The notes beneath the pieces were generated by a model. It did not search any database. It was given only the letters and a program-made list of their open reading frames with translations, and was not told the origin of the DNA. Shown here one piece after another: positions 12,530 to 24,019 of a stretch of 64,000 nt of DNA. A program made the translations under genes and the position numbers. Within the stretch, counting starts at the first letter, position 1, and the number at the start of each line of letters is the position of its first letter. The stretch lies in NCBI RefSeq assembly GCF_000006565.2, contig NC_031479.1, forward strand, positions 3,746,289 to 3,810,288. The letters are read 5' to 3'. This stretch comes from Toxoplasma gondii ME49. Taxonomy: Eukaryota; Apicomplexa; Conoidasida; Eucoccidiorida; Sarcocystidae.

Positions 12530-15500
12530 ATGAAATTCGGGAAGAGCATCCGTCGGGAGGCGGGGAAGAACTTGCGCGTGCGATACATCGACTACAAGGG
12601 TTTGAAGAAAAACATCAAACTCGCTTCTTCGCACCTCGAGAGACAGTACGTTCCGGAAAGCGCCAAAATGGCCACCGAGTGTGTCGACAACCCCTCCCCT
12701 TTCTCCCCTGTTCACTTTCACTGCTGCTCGGTTTGCCCATCGGTTGTCTCCCGCCCTCTTTCCCCCTTTCCGTTTCTTGGTGAAACACTTAGAACTGAAC
12801 GCGTCAACCGAGGCGTTGTTTCACGTTCGCGTCTGCCGTGTTAAAAAACAGGGCCGTGGATCTATTGTGTGTCGCGGGCCATCGCCTGGTGCAGCCCCTG
12901 AGCGCGTCTTGGCATTTCTTTCCTGTTTGTGTCTCCTCCGCCTTTCTCTCTTCCTTGCTGGGGGTTCATTCACTGCGTTCTGAACCACCGATTCACCCTC
13001 CTTTTTGCCGGCTGGAAGTCTTTGCTTGCCCCGGCGCCAAGCTTTGTGTCTCTTGACCACCTTGTCAGGTGCATCCCGTCTCGCGGTTTCTCCAGCGTAG
13101 ATTGGAATCTCGCATCGATATGCATGCTGTGAACTGACACTATATCCACTGCGGTGTCTTTTTTCCAGTGGCCTGGATCGGTTCTGGTTCAGAAGCGGGG
13201 GAATAGGGTGTCTGAGAAAGAACGCGCGCTGTCTGCTGCGTGGATTGTCACCAGTCGCAGGTTTTCAACGCAGCAACTCGCAGAGACAAGACCGAGTTTC
13301 TCGTCGGTGGCACTTGCAGCCTTCAGTGTTGAATTTCAGCGGACACAATCTCTTGGTTCCAGGCGACTGTGGAGAGACTGGCCATCGACTCCGCATGAGG
13401 ACCCTTGCTGCGTCGGGGGATGTTCCTGGGGGGACTCCTTCCTGAAAGAGCATTTTCCAACTCACCGAGTTTAGTGTTCCAGAGTGGACCTGTTTGGAAA
13501 TCGTTCGTTTACTCGACTGCAAGTCGCATGTCTCTTCCCTTTGCCTTCAGGGACTACCTGCAGTGCGTGGAGTCTCTGCAGGACTTCCATGTGGGGCTTC
13601 AGCAAGAACTGAGACAAGTGCGGTCGACGTACATTCGTCAACTCGACGAGATTCAGAAGAAGAAGGAGGTCGTCTGTAAACTTCTGGAGAGTCTGCGGAC
13701 AGCGTCTCTCGCAGAAGAAGGCCTTCCTCAGCAGGACCAGGCGCGCCTCACGGTCGCAGCCGACGGCGCGCGAGGTCTCGAAGATGAAGTTCGTGAGCCC
13801 CGGCGCCCGTTTCTGGTGCAGCTGCTCTCGCCGAAACTCGGCAGTGCCGTGGCGAAGGTCGACACACTCGAGGCGGCGATCGAAGTCTTTCGAAAGCGTC
13901 TCGCTTCCCCGCGACAGAAAGGGAGGAGCAGCAGAGAGGCACTAACTGGGGTGTTGGGCGAGGCCTTCAGCGCCTGGGGTCACGAAGACAAAGGGGAATT
14001 CGGCGACGAAGACGGCTCCTTGGGAGACGAAAGCGGCGACAATGGAGACGGGTGCACCGAGGACGAGGCGGAGGCGCGCGAGACTGGCGACGAACTGCGG
14101 GAGAGACGGGCGAGGAAGGCCCAGCGACGAGAAGAAGAGCTGCGGTGGAAACTCGAGGGAGACAGAGGCAAAGGGATACGTCTAGATCCCGAAAAGGAGA
14201 GCGGCGGAGGGAAGCGAGCAGATGCAGAGGGGGAACGAACAGCAGAGAGAGACACTGCTTCGTGTTTTCAAGGTGGCGACCTCGTCGCGGAAATCGACGC
14301 AAGAGCGACAGAAGAAAACAGAGCGAGAGGGAGATGCAACGCAGAAGAGAAGAAGAGCGGAGAGGGGACGTGTGAGAAAAGACAACAGAGTCCGAACTGC
14401 AGTGCAAAGAAGAGAGAAGCGGAAGTCGACGGCGAGGAAAAGTCGGAGGAGACGCAGGCAGAGAATGCGGCTGGAGACGCTGATGAAGCAGAAGGCGAAG
14501 TCGAAGAACGCACTGAACACGAAGAAAAAGTTTTCCAGCTATGCGTGGCTCTCCAAGAAGGGAGCTTTCAAGCCAGACAGCTGCGTCGATTCGTCATTTG
14601 GAACTCGGTCGCCGTTGTGAAAATCATTAAGAAAAAGTAAGTTGGCGTTTCGCGTTTTGCTTCCGCTTGTCTTTTCGGCCTGTCTGCGTCGCTGCCTCTC
14701 TTTCGTGGCGCCTCCAACTGTCTCCTCTTCATCCCGTCTCCTCTCTCGAGTGTATCCCCCCTTCTCTCTCTCACTCGTATCTTCTTCCGTTTCTCCTTCG
14801 TTCTTTTGCGCTTTCCTGTCTTGAACTCTGCTGCTAGTTCGCGTGCGTTCGCTATGTTTCCCTCCCGGGCGAACCTGGGGATTTGGCCTGGACCACAAAA
14901 AATGCGCAGAGAGCTAAAAATAGGTGCATTCCAATTTCCACGAACGGAGTTACACAACTGGTTACGATGGCTGGTCGAGCGTGATCTTTTCCTGATGTTT
15001 TCTGTGTGCTGCGTCAGGACGAAGCTGCTGTGTCGATGTCCGCCGCCGAGAAAGCGGCCTCGTCCTGTGACTTCGTCGCTGCTCTCTCCAGGCTCAGAGC
15101 CCCAGGCCTCGCCACCTTCGTCGCTTTCCTTGTCCTCACGCTTGCGCGTGGATCAACACCCTTGCTTGGGATGCTGTCTCCTCCGTCTGGCGCAGCAGCA
15201 CGTCGCCCTGCAGGCCTCCGGGAGGCCGTTCCAGGAGGCGGCTGCAAGGAAGAGGAAAGGGGAGAAGCCAGCGAAGGAGAAGACGGCCGAAAATGCTGGA
15301 GGAACCGCAGAACATGGCCAGGAGCAGCCCGAGAAGGGAGAAGAGGCAGACGCGAACTGCACAGGACGAGGGAAGCGGCGGCACGAGGAGGGACCTCACC
15401 GCGAGGTGGCAGAGAGCAACGGAGAGAAAAGCGAGGACTCATGTGAGGACGAGAGGGCAAGAGATCTGGAGGCGTCGCGGCGCGGAAGCGTTGCTCTGCA

Positions 15501-18500
15501 AGGGCGAGGCCAAGAGGTGGAGGGAGCCAGGGCAGAAGGCGGGAGTCTCCTGAGTGGGGAGAGCTCGAAGGAGAGATGTGACGCAGGGACTGAAAGCGAC
15601 GGCGACTCTTCGAATGCGTCCGGGCGACACTCTAGTCCGGAGAGGCCTCTGAAGCGAGACAAGGTGATGCGACTCGACCGCGAGAGCCCCCCTGAGGCCT
15701 CTTGTCAGACTGGGGCAGAGAGCGAGAACAAAAGCATCACCATCATGGAGGCATGCTTCTCCTCGGCTTCTTCTGTGCTTCGCCGAGAGTGCTGGTACTC
15801 CTCCATGGCTCTTCCTTCGCTTCTCTCCACTCTGGACACTCTAGTAGACGAAATTCTTCTCGGCCTCACTGGCCGCCCTCCGAACGAAGATCGCCACATC
15901 TGTCCAATCTGCTTGGACGTCATTGTCGACCCCGTCATTCTCCGGGCCTGTTGCCACAGGTAAGCGAAGCTGTGTGGGAAAGAACTTGAGCGCATGCAAA
16001 GGACTCTCAACTCGAGAGGTCACGCCTGCTCCTTGTCGCCTAGGAGGCCTCCTTTCTGCAACCCATGACAGCGGAGTCCACTCGCGGTTCCTTAGTCCGA
16101 AACAGTGTGTTCTGTTCTCTCTCCTCTCTCCCTTGACGATGCGTTCTGCTCTCCCGCCTCTCTCCCTTGACGGTGCGTTTTGTTCTCTGTCCTATCTCCC
16201 TTGACGGTGCGTTCTGTTCTCTGTCCTATCTCCCTTGACGCTCTGTTCGTTTCTCTCTCGTGTCTGCCTTGCCGTTGTTGGTATGTTCTCTTCTCCCTCG
16301 TTTTCTCTCGAAGCTGAGCCTTTTCTCTCTGTCTCTTTCGCGCGCTGCTGCTTCCTCTTTCTCCTCAGATTCTGTATCACCTGCCTCGCGGCAGCAGCCA
16401 TCAGCAGTCCAGCCAAGGGCGAACTTCCCAAATGTCCGTCGTGTCGCACTTGCATCGTCCCGGTGGACGACGAAGCCGCCGTGGCTGCCTCTCTCGGAAC
16501 AGTCCGCGAGGACCGAGGAGGAGTCTCTCGGCTGACTTCGCCGTCAGGTGTGCCCGAGCCTGGAGGGCCGGGGACCTCCAGACCCACTGCGGAGACAGGC
16601 GTCCCCGGAGACTCTGCGGAGTCGGGGACGAGTGCGGGGGTCTTTCCTCGTGACGAAGAGGCGGTGGGGACCGGCCAGACCGGTGCGGAGACAGAGGAGA
16701 CAGCTGGCCACGCAGCGGTGAGGGGCGCGGAGGATCCAGGCGACTCTGGTCTGTCGCGAATTCGCGACGACTCGGGAAACGAACCGACAAACACTGCCGC
16801 AGGAGGGGGGTCGGAACCCACCCGAGCAACACCGCATCTTTCTTCTTCTGTTTCTTCTTCTCTTTCTTCTTCAGTGTCGGGTGCTGCTGCTGCGTCGAGT
16901 TCGGCAGCTGCGGGGTCTTCGATCTCTTCGTTGAAGAGCAGCTCCCTCTCTGGTGGAAAACACGAGCCGCCGCTAGCAGAGGTGGCGCTCGAGGCTGGCG
17001 CAGGCGAAAAGAACGAGAGCAACCGGAAGGCGGCGGAGCTGCTGTCGCCGCCTCGCCGTGACGACAGCCCAAACAGCGGCGGACCTCCTGCCGCCGTGAG
17101 AGTTCAGGCTCACCAGAGTGGAGCGGAGGCCAGAGACAGCACAGACGCGTCAGAAGACGGACGAGGGGAAACCTGTCAGAGCAGAGCAGAGAAATCGCAG
17201 GGACTCAACGAAGCCGGACCTGAAAGAGTCGCGGGTTTCTCTCCAGGGGGAGAATGCGAGCGCGAAGGCAGGAGAAGACGCACGTGGGAAGTTGGAAGCC
17301 AAAGACCCGAAGCTCCCAACGTCGCCACAGATGGATCTGCTTCTATAAGAAGCGATTCGCCACAGTCTTTTCTTTCATCTTCCTCTGCGTCTCCAAAGAG
17401 AAGCAGGTCAGCGGCGTCGTCGCCTGATTGCTGCGTCTTCACTTCACGGGCAGACGCCTCGTCCACCTTGGACGAAGACGGCGATCGCACAGGGCTCTTC
17501 TTATCTTCTTTCTCTCCCGCTTCTGCCTCGTCGAGTGCCTCCATGGCTTGTTCCTCTTCTTCTTCCGCAGGTTCTTCTGCTGCTTGTCCGTCGTCTTCTT
17601 CTTGTTCTTCTGCGAGTTCTTCTGCTGCTTGTCCCTCCTCCAGTTCTTCTTGTTCTTCCTCTCCTCCCGCTCTGTCGCCGTCGTTCGGGCTCTCGAACTT
17701 CTCTGTGCCTCCTCCGGGGTTGTGGGGAGGGCATTTGCGATCTCCGCCGGGACTGACACATCCTCTGGAGGTTGAAGGAGAGAGCAAGGCTTCTTCTGCG
17801 GAGAAGAACGTCGGTTCCTGTCCTCGGCCCCTGGTGTCGCCGTTTTCTCCGCTTTCTTTTCCCTCGGATTCCACCACCATGACGGCTCCTTCCTTCGCTC
17901 TCTCATCCTTCCAGGCTGCACCCCTCAGTGATTCGCGGCCGCCCGTCTCGTGTTCCCTCCAGGGAGAGTCATTCTCTTCTTTCGCCTCCCTGAGGGATCT
18001 CCCCGACCGAGTCTGCAACGAGCAGCAGCCAGAAGAACCGACACAGGCGACGAACGCCGCCGCACTCCCCACACTCAGGTTTTCGCATTCGCATGCACCT
18101 CCGGCGACGGCCGCGTCGATCGGAGAACGCGGGACCGTGTACGCCTCCGCCTCGCTGCTGCAGGGAGAGCGCCGGGAGTCGCTGGCGCGCGGCCTTGGAG
18201 GACCAGTGGCCAGCAAGCAGGAGAATGGCGAGGGGACTGGGGCGCGGAAGTCGGGTCCGCTAGTCGGCTTCTCTGAGAGCCGCGAGTGTGAGGAAGGAAA
18301 GAAGGAGATGGAGGAAGAAGTACTGCTGCACTTCCGAGATGTTCGTCAGGTCCTCGTCCAGCACCAAGTACGAGAGGCACTCCAAGAGCTCCACGAGAGG
18401 CAGCAGCGTGAGGATCAGTTCCGACTTCTGTCGCAGCTGCTGCTCTCCTCCGACGCGACCTCCGGGCCGGCTTCGCTCGAGGAAATGCTGTGCCAGAAGG

Positions 18501-20797
18501 TCTCCAAGAAAGACGAAGTTTCCGCCTTCTCGCCACACCCGCCGTTCTCGGTTGCCTGCTCATCTTCCGCGTCTCTCGCCTTCCCCGCCTTCTCGTCTCC
18601 GTCCTTTGCCTCCTCGCCCAGCCAGCGGGCGCCCGGCAGCGCGCGCCGTGGCGGACCGGGCCCGCAGAACGGAGACAGCGGCGAGGAGACAGCGGGGCGA
18701 GGGGGCGAATTGCTGAGCTCGCGGTTTCTTGCCCTGGCGGGCGCACGCGAAGAGGAAGGCAGAGACGGGGCGAGAGGCGGAGACACTCAGGCCGGCAACG
18801 TGGCGGACTCCATTGCGAGGCGGAAGCTTCAAGAGAACTCGCCTGCGACGAGTCTCGAGCTCCAGCAGGAGGAGCATCTGTACAATCAACTTTTGGTGCT
18901 GCAACTGTATCTTCAGCAGCAGCGTTTCCTCGCTGAGCAGAGACAATCGATGAAGTCGTTGTCTTCGTTCGAGTCCCAGGCCGCGGACCTGAGTGCGGCT
19001 TCTCTTCCTCACTCTCAGGCGTTCCCGGCTCCTCCCGCCTCGACGCAAACCCACTCCGGCGTCGTCGCTTTAGTCGAGGAACTCAGAACCGCAGTGGCTG
19101 CGGCGACGGGCCTCGCCGGCGGCGGGGTGTCTCCTGTGTCTCCCTTCTCCGCGCCTGCGTTGTCTGTTTCTACTGCAGCTCCGGCAGTTGGTTTCTCCGG
19201 AGAGAGCGCGAAGCCGGAGAAGGCCCGAACGGCGGAGACGATCGGGACCTTCTCAGAGGAGGCGCGCCGGTGCGCGGGAGGCTTGCTGAGTGGAGAGCGA
19301 GAGGACGAGAGGGCGAAGGAGAGGCAGCGCCTTCACTCAGAGAGGCCGAACAACTTCTCGTCACCCCAGGGGCCCATGGTCTCTTGCAAGTCCAGCCACG
19401 AACTTGCGGGTCTGAACTTGGACGACTCGACTCTTGCACTCGCCCTGCTGCTTCAAGAGTTGCAGCGGGAGCGAGAAAGAGAAGAGAAGCCCCGCGCAGA
19501 GGAGAGGAAGGAGCCAGGGCGGTACTCGGCAGGGGACTATCTCTGTCGGTCGTCGTTTTGTGGGGAGAACGGCGTCTCTCCTTCGCCCGACGAGGCGACT
19601 GCGACCCTCGAGGAGCGGGAGAAACAAGACGCGATGTTTGCAGAAGGCCACTCTCGGGCTAGCGGCTTGTTTCTCCTCGGCGCGACTGGCCAAGTCTCCT
19701 ATCCGTATTCATCTTTCTCGCCTTACTCCCCGTCGGCCGGAAGCGCTGCGGCGAGACTTCATGAGTCGTCGGGAGGCGGGAGGGCAGAAAAGGCCGATCT
19801 AGGGTCGACCACCGGGGCCTCTGTGGGGGCGGGAGAGAGGAAGAAGGGGAGGAGAGCAGAGGCGTTCTCGAGGCTTCAAGATGCTGGTCGTCGCCGTCGT
19901 TCTCTGGGATCTGCAGACCGCAAACAGAAGCAAGAGCCTCCATCGCCGTCCAACTTCCCATCGCTCCCCGGTCAAGGCGGATCGAGCAACGGCGGGCCAT
20001 CCGTCGTCGAGCGGACGGGGGACCTCGAGGACCCGAGCGAAGGAGCCTCGGGGCAGCGAAAGAAGGAGAAGAAGAGCGGGTCTCGCCACGCCGTGCATGC
20101 AGAGACCATTGACCGCGTCCGAGACTGTGGAGGGTGTGGAGAGAGAGTGATGAGGGGCGAGAAAGGAGAAGGGTGGAGAGAGAAGAGCGTACCGTTCCTC
20201 TCCCATGTGCCTCTGCCTCCGCCTCCGCCTGTCCCGCCGCCGCCACCGCGAGACTTGTCGTTCGATTCGAGAGCCGTTCTTCCTCCCTTCGGAAGTCCGT
20301 TTGCTTCGCGTCACATTCCTCACCCGCCTCCTCCCCCCGCGGGTCCGCCGTCGCCTCCTCCTCCGCCTCCGGCTTCGCCTCCACCTTCTCTGTCCCCAAG
20401 TGTCTCTTGCGTTTTCGCGGGTGTCCCTCTCCCGGCTTCGGCCTGCTCTCCAGGAAGTGCAGCGTTCGCGCCGCACCCGCCTCCTCTCCCCGAAGATGGG
20501 AGAAGCTCTCGCTTTCTCGCCTCCTCGGTGCCGCACCAGGCTGTCATGGCAGGGCTGCTGCCGCCGCCAGCTCAGGGGCCGTCGCCCCTCGCCGTCTTGT
20601 CGACGCTGTCTAAGCAGCGAGCCGCTGTCTTAGCAGTCGCGCCGTCGGAGCCGAGTGGACGACCCGGATTTCTCGCTCCCAACTCCACAAAAAACGGTGC
20701 CTTCTACTCTCCGCCAGGCCCCGCCTCTGCGGCCTTCCCTCAAGCGGGTCCGGCAGGTGGGGGGAGCGGTCGAAAAGAAGAGGCGAGGGACAGGTAG
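12530..20797 (+). CDS. SPX-RING protein, putative phosphate-sensing E3 ubiquitin ligase (NLA/Pqr1-like)
   Basis: Four exons join in phase: 12530-12645, 13551-14636, 15018-15959 and 16369-20797, giving ~2190 residues. Exon 1 begins with the SPX signature MKFGKSIRREAGKN, then YIDYKGLKKNIK. Exon 2 continues with a helix starting DYLQCVESLQDFHVGL and ends with the last SPX helices (FVIWNSVAVVKIIKK). Tyr22, Lys26 and the basic run at Lys396-403 match positions that bind inositol pyrophosphates in known SPX domains. An acidic insertion of ~270 residues splits SPX. The RING spans the exon 3/4 junction with zinc ligands Cys696, Cys699, Cys712, His714, Cys717, Cys720, Cys737 and Cys740 (C3HC4). The tail of ~1450 residues is Ser- and Gly-rich, with two Gln/Leu-rich helical stretches (18300-18430, 18850-18970) and a polyproline block. 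SPX-RING proteins such as NLA and Pqr1 ubiquitylate phosphate transporters. That role here is inferred. Confidence 0.88.
16128..16250. repeat. 34-bp tandem repeat in SPX-RING intron 3
   Basis: Units begin with CTCCCTTGACG at 16128, 16162, 16196 and 16230, an exact 34-base period of about 3.5 copies. It lies in the intron that separates the two halves of the RING finger (15960-16368). The repeat adds to the pyrimidine bias of this intron. Confidence 0.9.
20213..20400 (+). repeat. Polyproline-coding block of the SPX-RING protein
   Basis: Pro codons (CCN) dominate two clusters, including PPPPPVPPPPP and PPSPPPPPPASPPP, near the C terminus of the SPX-RING protein. Such stretches can bind profilin, SH3, WW or EVH1 domains, but no partner can be named from this sequence. 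Confidence 0.75.
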
Positions 20798-23700
20798 CAG
20801 ACGCGAGACGGGAAGCTGGTGGAGAGAACCTTTCGTCGCGTTTCAGAGAGACGCGGCTCTTCGCGGACTCTCCCTTGCCCCGCTGTTCCACGGCGATGTC
20901 TTCTCGTCATGCAACAGAGCTCGAGTCACCAGGTTTTTCGTGGCGCAAGGGCGCAAGGAGAACGAGGGACACTGAAAGGCGAGGAGAGACACAGAATTAG
21001 GTGGAGTGAAGAACAGAGACAGAAAATGCCTCGAACAGAAACGGGGAGAACGAGACAGACGGGTGAGATGGAGACGATTTGAGAAGCGAAGAAGAAGAGA
21101 GACTGAGAGACAGCGGAGCGACTGGCTGCACATGGAAATTGTTTTTTAACGAACTTGTATAAACTGAGGAAACTTTACATGGCGTTTGAGGAAAAAGCAG
21201 CACGACGTTCCAGAGCTGAAACAAGGCGCGTCTCGCTGTTGCTGTCCTGTTTTCTTTTTTTAAATCTGCCATGATGAAGAGTCTGGCAGCAACGAGCCAG
21301 GCTGTGTGTGGCTGCGTGCTTCACCGCCTGTCTTCGCTGCTTGTCTGGTCGTCAAAAACGCGTTTCTGCCGGAATAGATGCACACCTTTGTAAATGTGCT
21401 GTGGCGATCAATTTGCATCTGTAGACAAGACCCTGAGTCTGTGTGACTGTCGACAGGGGCGCGTTTTTTCCGTGTGCATATGAGCGTGCTGGAGCATGCG
21501 TCTGCATGCATGAATGCGATGCGCGAGAAAATCCATTTTCAGCGGCGCGGGCTCTGACGACCTAACGGAAGGAGCGGTTTTGTATTTTCATGTTGCTGCT
21601 GCAGAGGTGCTCCCGCAGTCGTTTATGTCATCCGAGGCCGAGAAAAACGCGGTTGTTGCTTCCGATAGGTGACGGAAAGCAGAGGGCGTTTTTGCGGCCA
21701 GCCATCTCCCAGTCGGAGACCCGTGTGTACATTCTTGTCTATTTTTCCTTCACACTTTTATCGCCGACGGAGAGCATTTTTCCCATTTTCTCCGTCACTT
21801 GCAGGCGAACAAATGCGGTTCATCTAGTCCAGACGCAGACACGGCGTTTTTCAGAGACCTGCGCCTCTCGTGTACATTTCTTTCAATCAGGTTTCCAATC
21901 CACCGCTCCTAGCAACCACGTGTACATACACATCGTGCAAGTGCGTGTGTGGGGGGAACATCTGCGTGCATGTGCGTGGTTTCCTCCCGGCAATGTACGA
22001 TATTTCCTGTATAGGCCATTTGTAAGCGTTTTCCGCAGTCGTTAAACCTCGTTTTTGCAACGTCTGAGAGAAACAGCTACTTGCCGACGCCATTCACCTG
22101 GTCCGTGTTTATATCAGGACAGAGAGACATGCACACAGGAGCACGAGGCAGGCCGCGAAGTCCTGAAACTAGCTACAAACGCAACGCCTAAAAAAGTGAT
22201 TATAAGTATGCAGTGAGCTACATATGCCGGCCGTTTGTCTACATCGTTTTCTTTTCTCGGCAAAGTCGAGATGTCAAATGCGACAGAAAATCCAGCAGCA
22301 AAGGAGGAAAGCACGTGAAAAAATATTAGTGTTTCTCACAAGAGAAATGCAGCACGCATCAACAATTTCGGTCTGCATTCCACGACCAGAAGTACACCAA
22401 GCACGAGCTGTCAGAATCTCCAGTCATGCGTTTTTACTGATTCCTTTGTGTCTATGTTTAAAAAGAGGGACTTCCAGAACTGAAGATGACAGCTTCGTGT
22501 TCCCCAGAGAGAGATACGTGTGCAGTACACGACGCAACAGAACAAATCGCGGATCGGCGAAAACGGGTCTTTCTCAGTTGGTGAGAATGTTGGAATACCG
22601 CAGGTCACCAACACCAAAGACAAATCCACCGACAGTGAAGTTTACCTCAAGGGGCTCCTTCGTTACTTAGCTGTATTTATTTTTGGGATGCCTGTATTTG
22701 CAGTGTCAAGTATGTTGTTGTGCCAGGGCATTTTCCTTGGCACTTGCGATTCTTGCCAGACGTAACTGCTTAAGATACGTCTTTCTGCAATGTCTGTCGC
22801 AAACGGAGCGGCGGGGCATGTCTTTCTTCCGCAGACGAGTGAGTTTTCTCCCAGGATGCCATTGAGCTTGGCATTTGAATGCGTTGGTTTCTCATGGGGT
22901 TGCGCTGATGATTTGCCTTTACATGTCGATCTTTCTCAGAGTGTAACTTTCCTGCTGCCCTTTGGATGATGCTGGATGTAGAAGTTTTTGTGCAGCGGTT
23001 TTCCGCGTTTTAGAATCTGGAAATCTCATTATCAGCGTTCTTTTCTGTCGTTTGGTCTTTCAGGGAGGAAGACGAGACGCTTTATTGCGCAACTTCTGAC
23101 TCCGCGCGTCACGCGCGAGAAAAGATGCTCACTTCTAGAGCAGGATCGTTGGACACACGCTTTTGCAGTCGAAATCGGAGTTCCTCGAACTGTAAAGTTT
23201 CAACCCCATTTTCGTTACCACCATCTTTTTCAGTCGTTTACTTTTCACTTTCCGTTGAATTCCTCAAAAAATTTTCTTACACAGCGACCTTTCATCTCCT
23301 AGAGCCTTCAGCACGAGCAGCGAATGCAGAGAAAGAACACCGCCGCGCTTCTGTGTCTGTGTCTCTTTTGCCTCGACGGAAAATTGTCCAGAATCTTGTT
23401 CCACAGTACCCAAGTCTTCTCTTTTCCTCTTTATTTTCTCGGTTCGATTTCTTTTTTTACCTGGCTTCCTCCCGTCCTTTTCGTCTGACTCTCTCTCCCC
23501 GTGTCTCACGACAGGTGACGCAGGCCTTTCTTGCGTATTCGCTCCCATTCTCCCGTTTTTTCTCCCTTTTCCCTTTCTTCTTCCTCTTCGTTTTTGCGTG
23601 CTTTCAACGCCACCCGGCGTCTTTCGTGTGTGGGGAAGACGCTCTCTTTCCAACCCTACGGGGCGTAGGTCAGCGTGCTGTTCGGCCAGCACCGGGCGTC

Positions 23701-24019
23701 TGGCTTGGTGGCGCAGTTCCTCTCGTATTTCCTGCTCCTGGTCCAAAGGAGTCCATTTTTCACCGTCCTTTGTCGAGTCTTTCATTCTGTGTTGTCTGCG
23801 ACTCCGCGTCTCCACCATTTCTCCCTCCGGTACGTGTTAAGGCCGTCGATCCTCGTGTCTGTCGGCATTTCTTCCGGACTTTTTCTTCTTTCGATTTTCG
23901 TTCCTTCTTCTCTTGGAGTTCTTTGCGTTCCTGCGTCTTCCTGCCTTCTGCCGCCCCTCTCACCCCGCTTCGTCCTTCGTCTATTCCCCACGCGTGTCTT
24001 CTCTTCCCTCTTCGCGACC
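20798..24019. other. Intergenic region between SPX-RING and CCDC130-like genes
   Basis: About 3.2 kb after the SPX-RING stop codon. It should hold that gene's 3' UTR and the promoter and leader of the next gene. A TGCATGCA lies at 21503-21510. From ~23380 to 24019 the plus strand is strongly pyrimidine-rich, typical of coccidian leaders. Short open frames are present (for example 22520-22765) but none shows a recognisable domain. Confidence 0.55.

Noticed and set aside
13405..13550. Upstream part of the frame containing SPX exon 2
   Set aside because: The acceptor TTTGCCTTCAG at 13550 joins to exon 1 to give an intact SPX domain, so these codons are intron.
15006..15446. Alternative plus frame over SPX-RING exon 3
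   Set aside because: It ends in a stop and does not lead to the RING. The frame shifted by one is phase-compatible with both neighbours and encodes the zinc ligands.
23675..24019. N-terminal extension of the CCDC130-like protein by 115 residues
   Set aside because: The extension is a hydrophobic translation of the pyrimidine-rich leader, and family homology begins at the ATG at 24020.
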